Shown piece after piece: positions 44,664 through 52,950 of a stretch of DNA of 64,000 nucleotides. The stretch is from assembly GCF_004339745.1 (NCBI RefSeq), contig NZ_SMGP01000001.1, positions 1,674,001-1,738,000 on the forward strand, in the 5' to 3' direction. Below the pieces are notes generated by a model. That model was not told where the DNA came from and made no database searches. It was given only the letters and a program-made list of their open reading frames with translations. The stretch is from Paraburkholderia sp. BL9I2N2 (GTDB lineage Bacteria > Pseudomonadota > Gammaproteobacteria > Burkholderiales > Burkholderiaceae). Every line of letters begins with the position of its first letter. Within the stretch, counting starts at the first letter, position 1. Position numbers and translations under genes: made by a program.

Positions 44664-46040
44664 ATGTCCGTAGCAGCGCAAAATGGCGCCGCCTTGCCCG
44701 CGGTAGACCAGCGGCAAGTGATGGGTGCGGTAATGGCCTCGTGCCTCGGCTGGGCACTGGATCTGTTCGATCTGTTCGTGTTGCTGTTCGTCGCGCCGGT
44801 GGTGGGGCGGCTGTTCTTCCCGTCCGAACACGCGATGCTCTCGCTCGCCGCGGTTTATGCGTCGTTTGCCGTGACGCTGCTGATGCGCCCGCTCGGCTCG
44901 GCATGGTTCGGCTCCTATGCGGATCGCCACGGACGCAAGGGCGCGATGATCATCGCGGTGGTCGGCGTCGGTCTTTCCACGGCCGCGTTCGGCGTGCTGC
45001 CGACCGTCGTGCAGGTGGGCCTCGTCGCGCCGATCCTGTTCCTCGCGTTGCGCCTCGTGCAGGGCGTGTTCGTGGGCGGCGTGGTGGCGTCGACGCATAC
45101 CATCGGCACGGAATCGGTCGCGCCGAAATATCGCGGCGCGGTGTCGGGGCTGATCGGCGGCGGCGGAGCAGGCCTCGGCGCGTTGCTCGCCTCGCTCACG
45201 TATCTGGCGATGTCGGCGCTGTTCCCCGGCCCATCGTTCGATGTGTGGGGCTGGCGCTGCATGTTCTTCACCGGCATCATCAGTTCGGTGCTCGGGCTGT
45301 TCGTTTTCAGCAGCCTCGAAGAGTCGCCGCTGTGGAAGAAGCTCGCCGCCGAGAAGGCCGCCAAGGCCGCGGCGCAGAAGCTCGACACGCCCGTCGAAAT
45401 CGTGCGCTCGCCGGTGCGCACGCTGTTTTCCCGCGACTATCGCTCGATTCTGTTCGTCAACCTGCTGCTGACCATCGGCGGCGGCAGCGGCTATTACCTG
45501 ACCTCGGGCTATCTGCCGACCTTTCTCAAGGTGGTGAGCCACGCGCCGAACGGCGCCGCGGCGGCGATCCTGCTGATCTGCAGTGTGGCGGTGGTGATCG
45601 CGTCGGTTGCGGCGGGGCATCTGAGCACGTTCATCGGGCGCAAGAGCGCTTTCATCTGGCTCGGCCTGATTCGCCTGTTCGCGTTGCCCGCGCTGTTCCT
45701 GCTGCTGCCCACGGCGCAAAGCATCACGATGATCGGCGTGTACGCGGTGATTCTCAGCGCGCTCGGCAGCGCCGGCTACGCGCCGGTCCTGATCTTCCTG
45801 AACGAACGGTTTCCGACGGCGATTCGCGCGACCGGCACGGGGCTTTCCTGGAACATCGGCTTTGCGATCGGCGGGATAATGCCGACCGCCGTCTCGCTGG
45901 TGGCGAAAGACGCGAGCGAGTTGCCGATGACGCTGGCGATCTTCGTCGGGGCGATCAGCGTGATTTTCCTGATCGGCGCGTTCGTCGTGCCGGAAACGCG
46001 TGGGAGGCTCGAGGAGGGGGCGGTGCGCGAGGCGGTTTAG
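44664..46040 (+). CDS. MFS transporter, metabolite/aromatic-acid:H+ symporter type
   Basis: 458 residues from the ATG at 44664, six bases after AAGGAG (the ATG at 44658 is too close). Twelve helices with a central loop near residues 215-250 (EESPLWKKLAAEKAAKAAAQK). Start LGWALDLFDLFVLLFVAPVV, loop GSYADRHGRKGAMI and RLVQGVFVGGVVASTHTIGTE follow the MHS/AAHS symporter pattern (ShiA, PcaK, 4-hydroxybenzoate carriers). It probably imports the acid degraded by the upstream enzymes. Convergent with the second LysR gene. Confidence 0.88.
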   Translation: MSVAAQNGAALPAVDQRQVMGAVMASCLGWALDLFDLFVLLFVAPVVGRLFFPSEHAMLSLAAVYASFAVTLLMRPLGSAWFGSYADRHGRKGAMIIAVVGVGLSTAAFGVLPTVVQVGLVAPILFLALRLVQGVFVGGVVASTHTIGTESVAPKYRGAVSGLIGGGGAGLGALLASLTYLAMSALFPGPSFDVWGWRCMFFTGIISSVLGLFVFSSLEESPLWKKLAAEKAAKAAAQKLDTPVEIVRSPVRTLFSRDYRSILFVNLLLTIGGGSGYYLTSGYLPTFLKVVSHAPNGAAAAILLICSVAVVIASVAAGHLSTFIGRKSAFIWLGLIRLFALPALFLLLPTAQSITMIGVYAVILSALGSAGYAPVLIFLNERFPTAIRATGTGLSWNIGFAIGGIMPTAVSLVAKDASELPMTLAIFVGAISVIFLIGAFVVPETRGRLEEGAVREAV

Positions 46041-46071
46041 GTCGCGGTTGGGCGGGTGGCCTCGCGACGTT

Positions 46072-46983
46072 TCAGCCGGCTGGGACACCGGTAGTCACAC
46101 GCCGGATCTCCTCGCCGATGATATCGATCAGCGCATGCGCCGCCGGCCCGATCGGCCGCTTCGGATGGCTCACGCGGATGATGTGCCGCACGATCGGCGG
46201 CGACGCGATGGCGCGCGCGCACAGCACGCCTTCGTCGACCTTGCGCTGAACCACCACGCGCGGCAGGATCGTCGCGACGCCGCTCTGTTCGACGAACTGC
46301 ACGATGGTGTTGAGCAGGTCGATCTCGAACTTCGGCTTGATGACCACGTCGGCGGCCAGCAGCGCCGCGTCCAGCACGCCGCGCAAGCCATTGCGGCGGG
46401 TCGGCAGCACCAGTTCGATGCCGGCCAGTTTCGCGAGATCGACGGTCGGCGGCAGGTCGGGGCCGAGCGCGGCGCTCGTCACCAGCACCATTTCCTCGTC
46501 GAGCAACGGCACCACGTCGAGCGTGAGACGCCCGCGCGGCTTGTTGATGATGGCCGCATCCAGCCGGCCGGCTTCGACCGCGTCGATCAACTGCGCGCTG
46601 AAGCCGTCGGCAACCGACACTTCGACCTGCGGGAACATCGCGTTGAATCTGGCGAGCGACTCCGGCAGCACGCTTTCCGCCTCCGACGACACCATGCCGA
46701 GCGACACGCGCCCCGTGACGATCGCATCCTGCCGGCTCAACTGGTCGCGCGCCCGTTCGATGTCGCGCATGATCGGCGTGTACAGGCGATACATCTGGCG
46801 CGCCGCGTCGGTCGGCGTCATGCCGTGCGGCCCGCGTTCGAAGAGTTTCTGGCGCAATTCGGTTTCGAGCTTCGAAATCTGCATGCTGAGCGCGGGTTGG
46901 ACGATATTGAGCCGTTTCGCCGCGCGCGTGACTGAGCCGTCTTCGAAAAGCGCGATGAAATACTGGATTTGCTTGAGGTCCAT
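46072..46983 (-). CDS. LysR-family transcriptional regulator (paralogue of the one at 34071)
   Basis: 303 residues. N-terminal helix-turn-helix MDLKQIQYFIALFEDGSV / AAKRLNIVQPALSMQI is almost identical to the LysR protein at 34071, and the effector domain (FSAQLIDAVEAGRLDAAIINKPRGRLTLDVVPLLDEEMVLVTSA in pieces) also matches well. It lies at the opposite end of the UbiD/molybdenum-hydroxylase block. The start is fixed by that alignment, yet no ribosome site precedes it: the plus strand just upstream is a G-run tract, so the transcript leader would be C-rich. Confidence 0.91.
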   Translation of the reverse strand: MDLKQIQYFIALFEDGSVTRAAKRLNIVQPALSMQISKLETELRQKLFERGPHGMTPTDAARQMYRLYTPIMRDIERARDQLSRQDAIVTGRVSLGMVSSEAESVLPESLARFNAMFPQVEVSVADGFSAQLIDAVEAGRLDAAIINKPRGRLTLDVVPLLDEEMVLVTSAALGPDLPPTVDLAKLAGIELVLPTRRNGLRGVLDAALLAADVVIKPKFEIDLLNTIVQFVEQSGVATILPRVVVQRKVDEGVLCARAIASPPIVRHIIRVSHPKRPIGPAAHALIDIIGEEIRRVTTGVPAG

Positions 46984-46990
46984 GAAGCGC

Positions 46991-47053
46991 GGGAACGGGG
47001 CCGGGAAGGGACAAAAAGGGGGCGGAGACGGGGCCGGAAGGGGGCGGGAAGGG
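46991..47053 (+). other. G-run tract with nine runs of three or more Gs (G-quadruplex-capable)
   Basis: Runs of three to five Gs start at 46991, 46997, 47003, 47008, 47018, 47030, 47040, 47046 and 47051, separated by 1-7 bases. It begins eight bases upstream of the LysR start codon (minus strand), so the non-template transcript strand is C-rich there. Such a density could fold into one or more G-quadruplexes on the plus strand. Function is unknown. Confidence 0.6.
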
Positions 47054-47207
47054 CCGCAAACACCGAGTTTAACCGCGCCGCGCCGAGCCTACAGGGTAAC
47101 ACTCGCGCAACCCCGCACGGAGCCCCGCGCGGCGCGGCTCGCGGCGGCGTCACGAGCGTGTTTCCTTACGCTGCTACAATCTCGTCTTTCTCGATTGATT
47201 GTGCGCT

Positions 47208-47996
47208 ATGGGTTTCGAACAACTCGCTGAACTGAAGAAGCAATTGGCCGCGGCTCGCCGCGAGGCTGCACCTGCCGCGAAGTCCGGCGCCAAGCCTGCT
47301 TCGAAGGACGCTTCCAAGCCCGCTAAGGACGCTTCCAAGCCTGCTGCAAAGGACGCGTCCAAGCCGGGCGCGAGGCCTGCCCGCAAGCCCGCGCCGCCGC
47401 GCCGTGCCGCGCCCGCAGCCGCGTCCGACGCCAAACCGGCGGTGGACGCGAAGCCCGTGGATCCGGTGGTGAAATCGATCGGGCGGCTGCAGAAGCGCTT
47501 CCCCATTGCCTTCCCGAAGAATCCGGCGCCCAAGCTGCCGCTCAAGGTCGGTATTTTCGAAGACCTCGTGGTGCACGCCAAGGACCTGTCGTTGAGCGAA
47601 GCGGAATTGCGCGACGCGATCAAGACGTGGTGCCGTGGCAGCCGCTACTGGAAATGTCTCGTGGAAGGCGCGGCTCGCGTCGATCTGACGGGCGCCGAAG
47701 CGGGCAAGGTCACGGCGCAGGAAGCCGCGGGCGCGCAGCGTCTGCAGGCGCATCGCGCAGCCAGGGGTGCGCAGAAGGCGGCAGCCGGTGCGGCGAGCGC
47801 GAATGCGGCCGGCGAGACGGCCACGCAAGCGACGGCTGAAGTAGCCACGCAAGCATCCGCCGCGACAGCCGCGGAGCCGAACGCTGAAGCGGCCACGCAA
47901 GCGCCCGCTGAAGCAACCACGCAGGCCACTGCCGAAGCAGCGAATGCGCCGGCCGAGGCCGCCACGGCTTCGCAGGACGGCGAAGCGAAGGCGTAA
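47208..47996 (+). CDS. ProQ/FinO-domain RNA-binding protein with low-complexity tails
   Basis: 262 residues from the ATG at 47208. The N-terminal 75 residues after FEQLAELKKQLAAARRE are Lys/Ala/Pro-rich with repeats of KDASKPA. The ProQ/FinO domain spans about residues 85-175 (IGRLQKRFPIAFPKNPAPKLPLKVG, then WCRGSRYWKCLVEGAARVDLTG). The last 80 residues are Ala/Thr/Glu repeats (AEAATQA type). ProQ-type proteins bind structured RNAs and 3' ends, stabilising sRNAs and mRNAs. The tandem DNA repeats that encode the tails may vary in number between strains. Confidence 0.88.
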   Translation: MGFEQLAELKKQLAAARREAAPAAKSGAKPASKDASKPAKDASKPAAKDASKPGARPARKPAPPRRAAPAAASDAKPAVDAKPVDPVVKSIGRLQKRFPIAFPKNPAPKLPLKVGIFEDLVVHAKDLSLSEAELRDAIKTWCRGSRYWKCLVEGAARVDLTGAEAGKVTAQEAAGAQRLQAHRAARGAQKAAAGAASANAAGETATQATAEVATQASAATAAEPNAEAATQAPAEATTQATAEAANAPAEAATASQDGEAKA

Positions 47997-48005
47997 GGCG
48001 TAGGC

Positions 48006-48065
48006 CGGCTCGACGAGCCGACCGGCTGATCGGTGACACTGCACACGAAAATGTGCAGGACACCG
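48006..48065. other. Cluster of two hairpins between the ProQ and TAXI genes
   Basis: CGGCTCG-A-CGAGCCG (48006-48020) is a near-perfect palindrome. CTGCACA (48039-48045) pairs with TGTGCAG (48052-48058), and outer arms CGGTG (48031-48035) and CACCG (48061-48065) extend it. They lie just past the ProQ stop and before the end of the convergent TAXI gene. No T run is adjacent, so they are weak terminator or RNA-end-protection candidates. Confidence 0.45.
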
Positions 48066-48158
48066 GGCACGAAACCGCGCCCGAAGTCTCCCACGCAGCT
48101 TCCGGCCGAACCGCCCAACTCACCCGTCACCCGAAAAGCGCAAAACCCGCCACCCCGC

Positions 48159-49511
48159 CTATGGGTGGCTGCCTAGCCGCGACGCAGCCCCCAGCCGGCT
48201 GCGCACGAAGCCGACGTGTTCGCGCAGCACATAGAACGCGTCGGCGTAAGCGAGCGGCATGCGCAGCCGATTCAACGAATCCTCGATCTGATCCAGTTCC
48301 GCGAAGAGCCGCGCGCGCTCCTCGTCGGTCGAATCGGCGAGCGCACCGCGTTCGATCGCAATCAGCGAACCATAATAGCGATAGATGCGCGAGCGCACCC
48401 GCCAGCGATAGAGCGCCGGAATCAGGCGCATGGCCGGGAACAGCAGCACGGCCATCGGCAGCAGCAGAACGAGCGTGCGGTCGCCGATGCTCGCCAGCCA
48501 GAACGGCAGCGTGCGATACAGAAAGCTTTTGCCCGTCTTGTAGTAGCGCTGCGCGTCTTCACTGATCTGATATTCGCGCGCGACGGGACTCGGAAATTCC
48601 CCCGCGCGCTGCAACAGGCCCGGCATGCCATGCACTTCCTGCGCCGCTTCGATCAACAGATCGGAAATGGCCGGATGCAGCGTGGTACGGGCCACCAGCT
48701 CGACGGTCGGACTGATCAGATGCACCGTTTCGGGCGGAATCCTGCGCTTCAGATCCAGCACGCCGGCCGGCAGGTCGATCTGGTCCAGATAGGGAAAGAG
48801 ACGCGTATACGCGTTCGCTTCGGCGAAGTTCATCACCGACACGCCGGGCACCTTGAGCAGGCGCAGCATCAGGCCGCGCGTGGCCGAGTCGCCGTTCAGG
48901 ATCGCGGCGTCCACGTCACCCGCCACCAGTTGGGTGGCGGCCTGCATGCCGTCGCTCGGCACCAGCGTGGTGTCGCCGCCCGGCTCGATGCCGTTCGCAT
49001 CCAGCAGTTTGAGCGCCAGCAGCCGCGTGCCGCTGCCTTCGCGGCCCACCGCGACGCGTTTGCCTTCCAGTTGCGAAAGCTGGCTCAGGCCCGTGCCGCG
49101 ATAGAACACCACCACAGGAATATAGAAAACGCTGCCGAGCGACATCAGCGACGAGGTGTCGAGGCCGTCGGCGACGCCGCCTTGCACGAGCGCGACGTCG
49201 ACGCGCTCTTTCGGGTCCAGCAGACGGTGCAGATTCTGCACGGAGCCGTCGGACTCCAGCACGTTCAGCTTGATGCCGTTGCGGGCGAGAATTTTCTTGT
49301 ACTGCTCGGCGGCGACGAGAAACGAGCTGTCATGCGGACCGGCGCTCAGGGTGATCGTCTTGGGCGGCGCCGGATCGACCAGCCAGACGGCCAGCGTGAC
49401 CATCAGGATGATGACCCCGGCCACGACGACATAGAGCAGGGTGTGGTCGCGCCACTCGGCATGCGGCTCTTCGCCGGGAAAGTGCGGGGGACGCGGGCGC
49501 TGCGCTTTCAT
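48159..49511 (-). CDS. Membrane-anchored TAXI-family TRAP solute-binding protein
   Basis: 450 residues from the ATG at 49511, which has a GGAG box; an upstream in-frame start adds 13 residues. One helix (about residues 30-50) is followed by a TAXI-type periplasmic binding domain (LSAGPHDSSFLVAAEQYKK; VDVALVQGGVADGL; VAVGREGSGTRLLALKLL; about 60-330), then a second hydrophobic segment near 350-375 and a cytoplasmic-looking helical tail. Typical TAXI proteins are soluble and paired with a TRAP permease; here neither permease nor free export is seen, suggesting a membrane-tethered sensor or receptor. The substrate is unknown. Confidence 0.85.
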   Translation of the reverse strand: MKAQRPRPPHFPGEEPHAEWRDHTLLYVVVAGVIILMVTLAVWLVDPAPPKTITLSAGPHDSSFLVAAEQYKKILARNGIKLNVLESDGSVQNLHRLLDPKERVDVALVQGGVADGLDTSSLMSLGSVFYIPVVVFYRGTGLSQLSQLEGKRVAVGREGSGTRLLALKLLDANGIEPGGDTTLVPSDGMQAATQLVAGDVDAAILNGDSATRGLMLRLLKVPGVSVMNFAEANAYTRLFPYLDQIDLPAGVLDLKRRIPPETVHLISPTVELVARTTLHPAISDLLIEAAQEVHGMPGLLQRAGEFPSPVAREYQISEDAQRYYKTGKSFLYRTLPFWLASIGDRTLVLLLPMAVLLFPAMRLIPALYRWRVRSRIYRYYGSLIAIERGALADSTDEERARLFAELDQIEDSLNRLRMPLAYADAFYVLREHVGFVRSRLGAASRLGSHP

Positions 49512-49775
49512 GGACACTCCGTGCCGAGCCGGGATGATCGCATTGTCCACCGTCCGCGATGGGTTTGGCGTCGGCAGTTTGCTCTATTGACCGGGCGGTC
49601 GCGAAGCTCTTGCCGGTTGGCGACGCGGGTCCTCCGCGCGGCACCTTCGAAGACGTGCGCTGCATGCGTGATGCATGAGTGAAATGTCCAACATAACTGC
49701 CGCATCAGGACCGGAATGCGGTATCGACCGTGGCATAATCCGCGACAGCTTCCTCATCGTGTCGCCGGGCGCATC

Positions 49776-50228
49776 GTGAGTCGTTTCTATCGGAAGATCG
49801 GCAGTTGGCTGGGATTGTTCGCGATCCTGATGGCCACGCTCGCTCCGACGATCTCGCACACGCTCGCCGCACGCAGCGATGAAAGCGCCATGTCAGCCGA
49901 GCATTGCGACATGCCGTCGATGGCGTCCATGGGTTCGATGGACTCGATGGACTCGATGCAGGACGACACGCCGGACGCGACATCGGTCACGTCGAGCGCG
50001 CCGGATCCAGCAGGCGACAAACACGCCGACCACACGGCCATGTCCGACGGCGACCCCTGCGGTTATTGCAGCCTGCTCGCCCACATGCCGGCCGTGCCGA
50101 GCGTCGAGGCACTGTTCGTCGTCACCGTCCGCGCTGTGCAGCACACTGTCGCGACCCGCTTCGAGAGCGTGCGCCGCGTCGAACCGCTCACCTTCGCTCA
50201 ACCCCGGGCACCTCCGTCCGCATCCTGA
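49776..50228 (+). CDS. DUF2946-family exported protein with Met/Asp-rich segment
   Basis: 150 residues from a GTG at 49776, the start that gives a proper signal peptide (IGSWLGLFAILMATLAPTISHTLA). The mature part contains HCDMPSMASMGSMDSMDS, a Met/Ser/Asp repeat, and the family's conserved CGYCSLLAH motif near residue 105. DUF2946 genes usually neighbour copper genes; the Met/His/Cys content fits metal handling in the periplasm. It is followed by a beta-barrel-like protein and CopC on the same strand. Confidence 0.75.
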   Translation: MSRFYRKIGSWLGLFAILMATLAPTISHTLAARSDESAMSAEHCDMPSMASMGSMDSMDSMQDDTPDATSVTSSAPDPAGDKHADHTAMSDGDPCGYCSLLAHMPAVPSVEALFVVTVRAVQHTVATRFESVRRVEPLTFAQPRAPPSAS

Positions 50229-50334
50229 TTCGAGTCACTACGGCGCGATGCATCGAATGCATCGCGGTTGCCGCCGCGCGTCCCTATCGACTGCGCGCGC
50301 CGGCATTGTCACGACCCATGAAACAGGATGAATC

Positions 50335-51231
50335 ATGCTTACCCACACAACGCCCCGCAGGCAACCGCTGCGCGCGGCGGCGCTTTGCGCGGCCACTGCC
50401 GGCGCACTGTTGTGCGCCCCTTCGCTTGCCGGCGCTCACGCGATTGCGGGCAACCGCGTCTTCCCATCGACGATGGCCGTCGACGACCCCGGCGTCGGCG
50501 ACGAAGCCAACCTTCAGTTCGGCCATCAACGCGTGCCGGGCGACAACGGCGACCAGAGCATCAACACCTTCGACTTCGAATACGACAAGCTGATCACACC
50601 TCGGCTCGCGGTGTCCGTCGACGGCACATATGCAATGCAGAACAATCCGCGGGCGCACGGTTTCGACAACTTCGGCGTTGGCTTGAAGTACCTGCTGTAC
50701 GTCAACGACGCGCACGAATTCATGACCTCGGTCGGTGTGGATGCCGAACTCGGCGGCACGGGCAGCCGCGCGATCGCCGACAACTTTTCGACCATCTCGC
50801 CGACCATCTTTGCCGGCAAGGGCATGGGCGATCTGCCCGACTCGCTGGCGTATCTGCGGCCGATCGCCATCACGGGCGAAGCGGGACCGGCGCTGACCAC
50901 CGGCGCGGGACAGCCGAACGCCTTCAATTACGGCTTCACCGTGCAGTACAGCTTGCCGTATCTGCAACAGCATGTGCGCGATGTCGGTCTGCCGCAGCCG
51001 TTCGCCAACCTGATTCCGCTGGTGGAAATTCCGCTATCGCGCAGCCAGGGGCAGACGACCGGCACGGTCAATCCGGGCTTTATCTGGATCAACCGTTATG
51101 GGCAGTTCGGCGTCGAAGCGCAGATCCCGATCAATCGTGCGAGCGGCTCGCATGTGGGCATTCTGGTGCAGGCGCATATTTTCTTCGACGATGTCGCGCC
51201 GACCACGATCGGCAAACCGCTGTTCCAGTAA
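50335..51231 (+). CDS. Exported, probably outer-membrane beta-barrel-like protein
   Basis: 298 residues with a signal peptide (about 1-36, cleavage after SLAGA). The mature protein alternates polar and hydrophobic residues, is rich in Gly and aromatic girdles (FDNFGVGLKYLLYVNDAHEF; FNYGFTVQYSLPYLQ; FIWINRYGQFGVEAQIPI) and ends in PLFQ, a terminal aromatic/hydrophobic pattern of outer-membrane proteins. No family name recognised. It lies between a DUF2946 protein and CopC, within 110 and 12 bases of them, suggesting a role in metal, perhaps copper, handling. Confidence 0.7.
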   Translation: MLTHTTPRRQPLRAAALCAATAGALLCAPSLAGAHAIAGNRVFPSTMAVDDPGVGDEANLQFGHQRVPGDNGDQSINTFDFEYDKLITPRLAVSVDGTYAMQNNPRAHGFDNFGVGLKYLLYVNDAHEFMTSVGVDAELGGTGSRAIADNFSTISPTIFAGKGMGDLPDSLAYLRPIAITGEAGPALTTGAGQPNAFNYGFTVQYSLPYLQQHVRDVGLPQPFANLIPLVEIPLSRSQGQTTGTVNPGFIWINRYGQFGVEAQIPINRASGSHVGILVQAHIFFDDVAPTTIGKPLFQ

Positions 51232-51243
51232 CGCAGGAGAGTG

Positions 51244-51639
51244 ATGATGAATGGCACGATGAAACACCGACGTTTGCGCGGCACTAACGCCGTGGCGAAA
51301 CTGGCGGCGCTGTGCGGCGGCCTCGCGCTCGCGGGCGCGGCCTTCGCTCACGTGTTCCCTCAAAAGCAGGAGCCGGGAGCGGGCGCGACGGTGGCCTCGC
51401 CCGCGCAGGTGCGGGTGATTTTCGACGGGCCGCTCGAAGCGGCGTTCAGTTCGCTGACGGTGACCGACGCGAGCGGCAAGCAGGTCAACACGCAGAAGGC
51501 CGCGGTCGACGAGCATCAGCCGGCGCTCATCGCCGTGCCGCTGCCGCCGCTCGCGGCCGGTCACTACACGGTGCATTGGGTGGCCGTGGCGTCGGACGGA
51601 CATCGCACGCATGGCGACTATGCGTTCAATGTGAAATAG
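51244..51639 (+). CDS. copC: CopC-domain periplasmic copper-binding protein
   Basis: About 131 residues. Three consecutive start codons occur (51241 GTG, 51244 and 51247 ATG) after an AGGAGA box; 51244 or 51247 has the better spacing. Signal peptide ends at GAAFA, making His the first mature residue, the CopC copper ligand position. The body (GATVASPAQVRVIFDGPLEAAFSSLTV) and the late His/Asp segment WVAVASDGHRTHGDYAF complete the CopC fold. It carries Cu(II) in the periplasm. No CopD partner is in the window. Confidence 0.88.
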   Translation: MMNGTMKHRRLRGTNAVAKLAALCGGLALAGAAFAHVFPQKQEPGAGATVASPAQVRVIFDGPLEAAFSSLTVTDASGKQVNTQKAAVDEHQPALIAVPLPPLAAGHYTVHWVAVASDGHRTHGDYAFNVK

Positions 51640-51774
51640 CCTGAAGCGGTGATGCGCTGCGTCATCCATCGAGCGATGGCGCAGCGTGTGAAAAGGTCTA
51701 TTATCGAAAAGACGCCTCGCGCGCCTGGCTGTGCAAAGCAGCCGCCTTCGCCTTCGCTCCGGGGAGAAGAACAC

Positions 51775-52830
51775 ATGACGGAGTTCGTGAAGGCGTTCCC
51801 GGCAGTGGTGCCCGGCCATCAGCGCCGGCGGATCGCGTGGCTCTACGCGTTGCTACTGACCTTTAATCTCGCGGCGTGGCTTGCGGCCTTCATGGCGTTT
51901 CGCGGCTATCCGCTGCTGATGGGCTCGTGTCTACTGGCTTACTCGCTCGGTTTGCGGCACGCCGTGGACGCGGACCACATCGCCGCCATCGACAACGTTA
52001 CGCGCAAGCTCATGCAGTCCGGCCAGCGTCCGCTCACGGCAGGGCTGATGTTCTCGCTCGGCCACTCCACCATCGTCGTACTGGCCACGCTCGGCATTGC
52101 GGTCACCGCGATGGCCTTGCAAACCCGGCTGAGCGGATTCAGGGAAACGGGCGCCATGATCGGCACGCTCGTGTCGACGTTTTTCCTGTTCGCCATTGCG
52201 CTGCTGAACCTCGTCGTGCTGCGCGCCGTGCTGCGTGCGTTTCGGCGCGTGCGCCGCGGCGAGCCCTACGTCGACGAAGATCTCGACATGCTGCTCGCCA
52301 ATCGCGGTTTTCTCGCACGCCTCTTCCGGCCGCTGTTTCGCCTGATCACTCGAAGCTGGCACATGTATCCGCTCGGCTTTCTGTTCGGCCTCGGTTTCGA
52401 CACCGCGACCGAAGTCGGCTTGCTCGGCATCTCCGCGGCGGGCGCCGCGCAAGGCATGTCGATCTGGTCGATCCTCGTGTTCCCGGTGCTGTTTACGGCG
52501 GGCATGACGCTGATCGATACCACCGACAGTATCCTCATGCTGGGCGCTTACGGCTGGGCCTTCGTGAAGCCGGTCCGCAAGCTCTACTACAACCTCACCA
52601 TCACGACGATTTCGGTGCTGGTGGCGTTGCTGGTCGGCAGCATCGAAGGGCTTGGGCTGGTAGCCGACAAGCTGCATCTGAATGGCGGATTCTGGCAGGC
52701 GGTGGCGGTTCTCAACGATAACTTCGGCATGCTCGGCTATGCGATCGTCGGCGTATTCGCGGCCGCCTGGTTATTATCCGCGGCGATCTACAAATGGCAG
52801 CGAATCGGGGAGATGGAGATCCGTTCCTGA
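51775..52830 (+). CDS. hoxN: Nickel/cobalt transporter, NiCoT (HoxN) family
   Basis: 351 residues from the ATG at 51775, after a GGGGAGAAGA ribosome site. Eight hydrophobic helices. The signature RHAVDADHIAAIDNVTRK (HX4DH) in helix 2, and LGFDTATEVGLLGISAAGA and FTAGMTLIDTTDSILMLGAYGWA, are all present, so it is a high-affinity nickel permease. It sits upstream of the hydrogenase genes with a 337-base gap and supplies nickel for the active site. The gap holds a palindrome and a promoter-like pair. Confidence 0.95.
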   Translation: MTEFVKAFPAVVPGHQRRRIAWLYALLLTFNLAAWLAAFMAFRGYPLLMGSCLLAYSLGLRHAVDADHIAAIDNVTRKLMQSGQRPLTAGLMFSLGHSTIVVLATLGIAVTAMALQTRLSGFRETGAMIGTLVSTFFLFAIALLNLVVLRAVLRAFRRVRRGEPYVDEDLDMLLANRGFLARLFRPLFRLITRSWHMYPLGFLFGLGFDTATEVGLLGISAAGAAQGMSIWSILVFPVLFTAGMTLIDTTDSILMLGAYGWAFVKPVRKLYYNLTITTISVLVALLVGSIEGLGLVADKLHLNGGFWQAVAVLNDNFGMLGYAIVGVFAAAWLLSAAIYKWQRIGEMEIRS

Positions 52831-52921
52831 TTGGCACGCAACGGCAGATCAGTTTGGCGCAAACCCTTAAGAGCTATCGTCAGAGAATTGAATAGAGCGC
52901 GTGGATGCGGCTATCGCGGCG

Positions 52922-52935
52922 CGCGAAGCTTCGCG
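52922..52935. promoter_or_regulatory. Perfect 14-bp palindrome CGCGAAGCTTCGCG upstream of the hydrogenase promoter
   Basis: It ends 15 bases before the -35-like TTGGGT. A perfect palindrome of this length close to a promoter is a natural operator candidate for a hydrogenase regulator; no regulator gene is in the window. Confidence 0.4.
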
Positions 52936-52950
52936 AATAAGCTATGAAAA

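Noticed and set aside
52831..52846. Sigma54-like promoter (TTGGCACG followed by GGCA) upstream of the hydrogenase genes
   Set aside because: The GG and GC dinucleotides are nine rather than ten bases apart and the -12 part is GGCA, not TTGC; the match is not convincing.
52866..52882. CTTAAG near the hydrogenase genes as another PmrA/QseB box
   Set aside because: After five bases the sequence is TCGTCA, so there is no second half-site and no -10 at the right distance.
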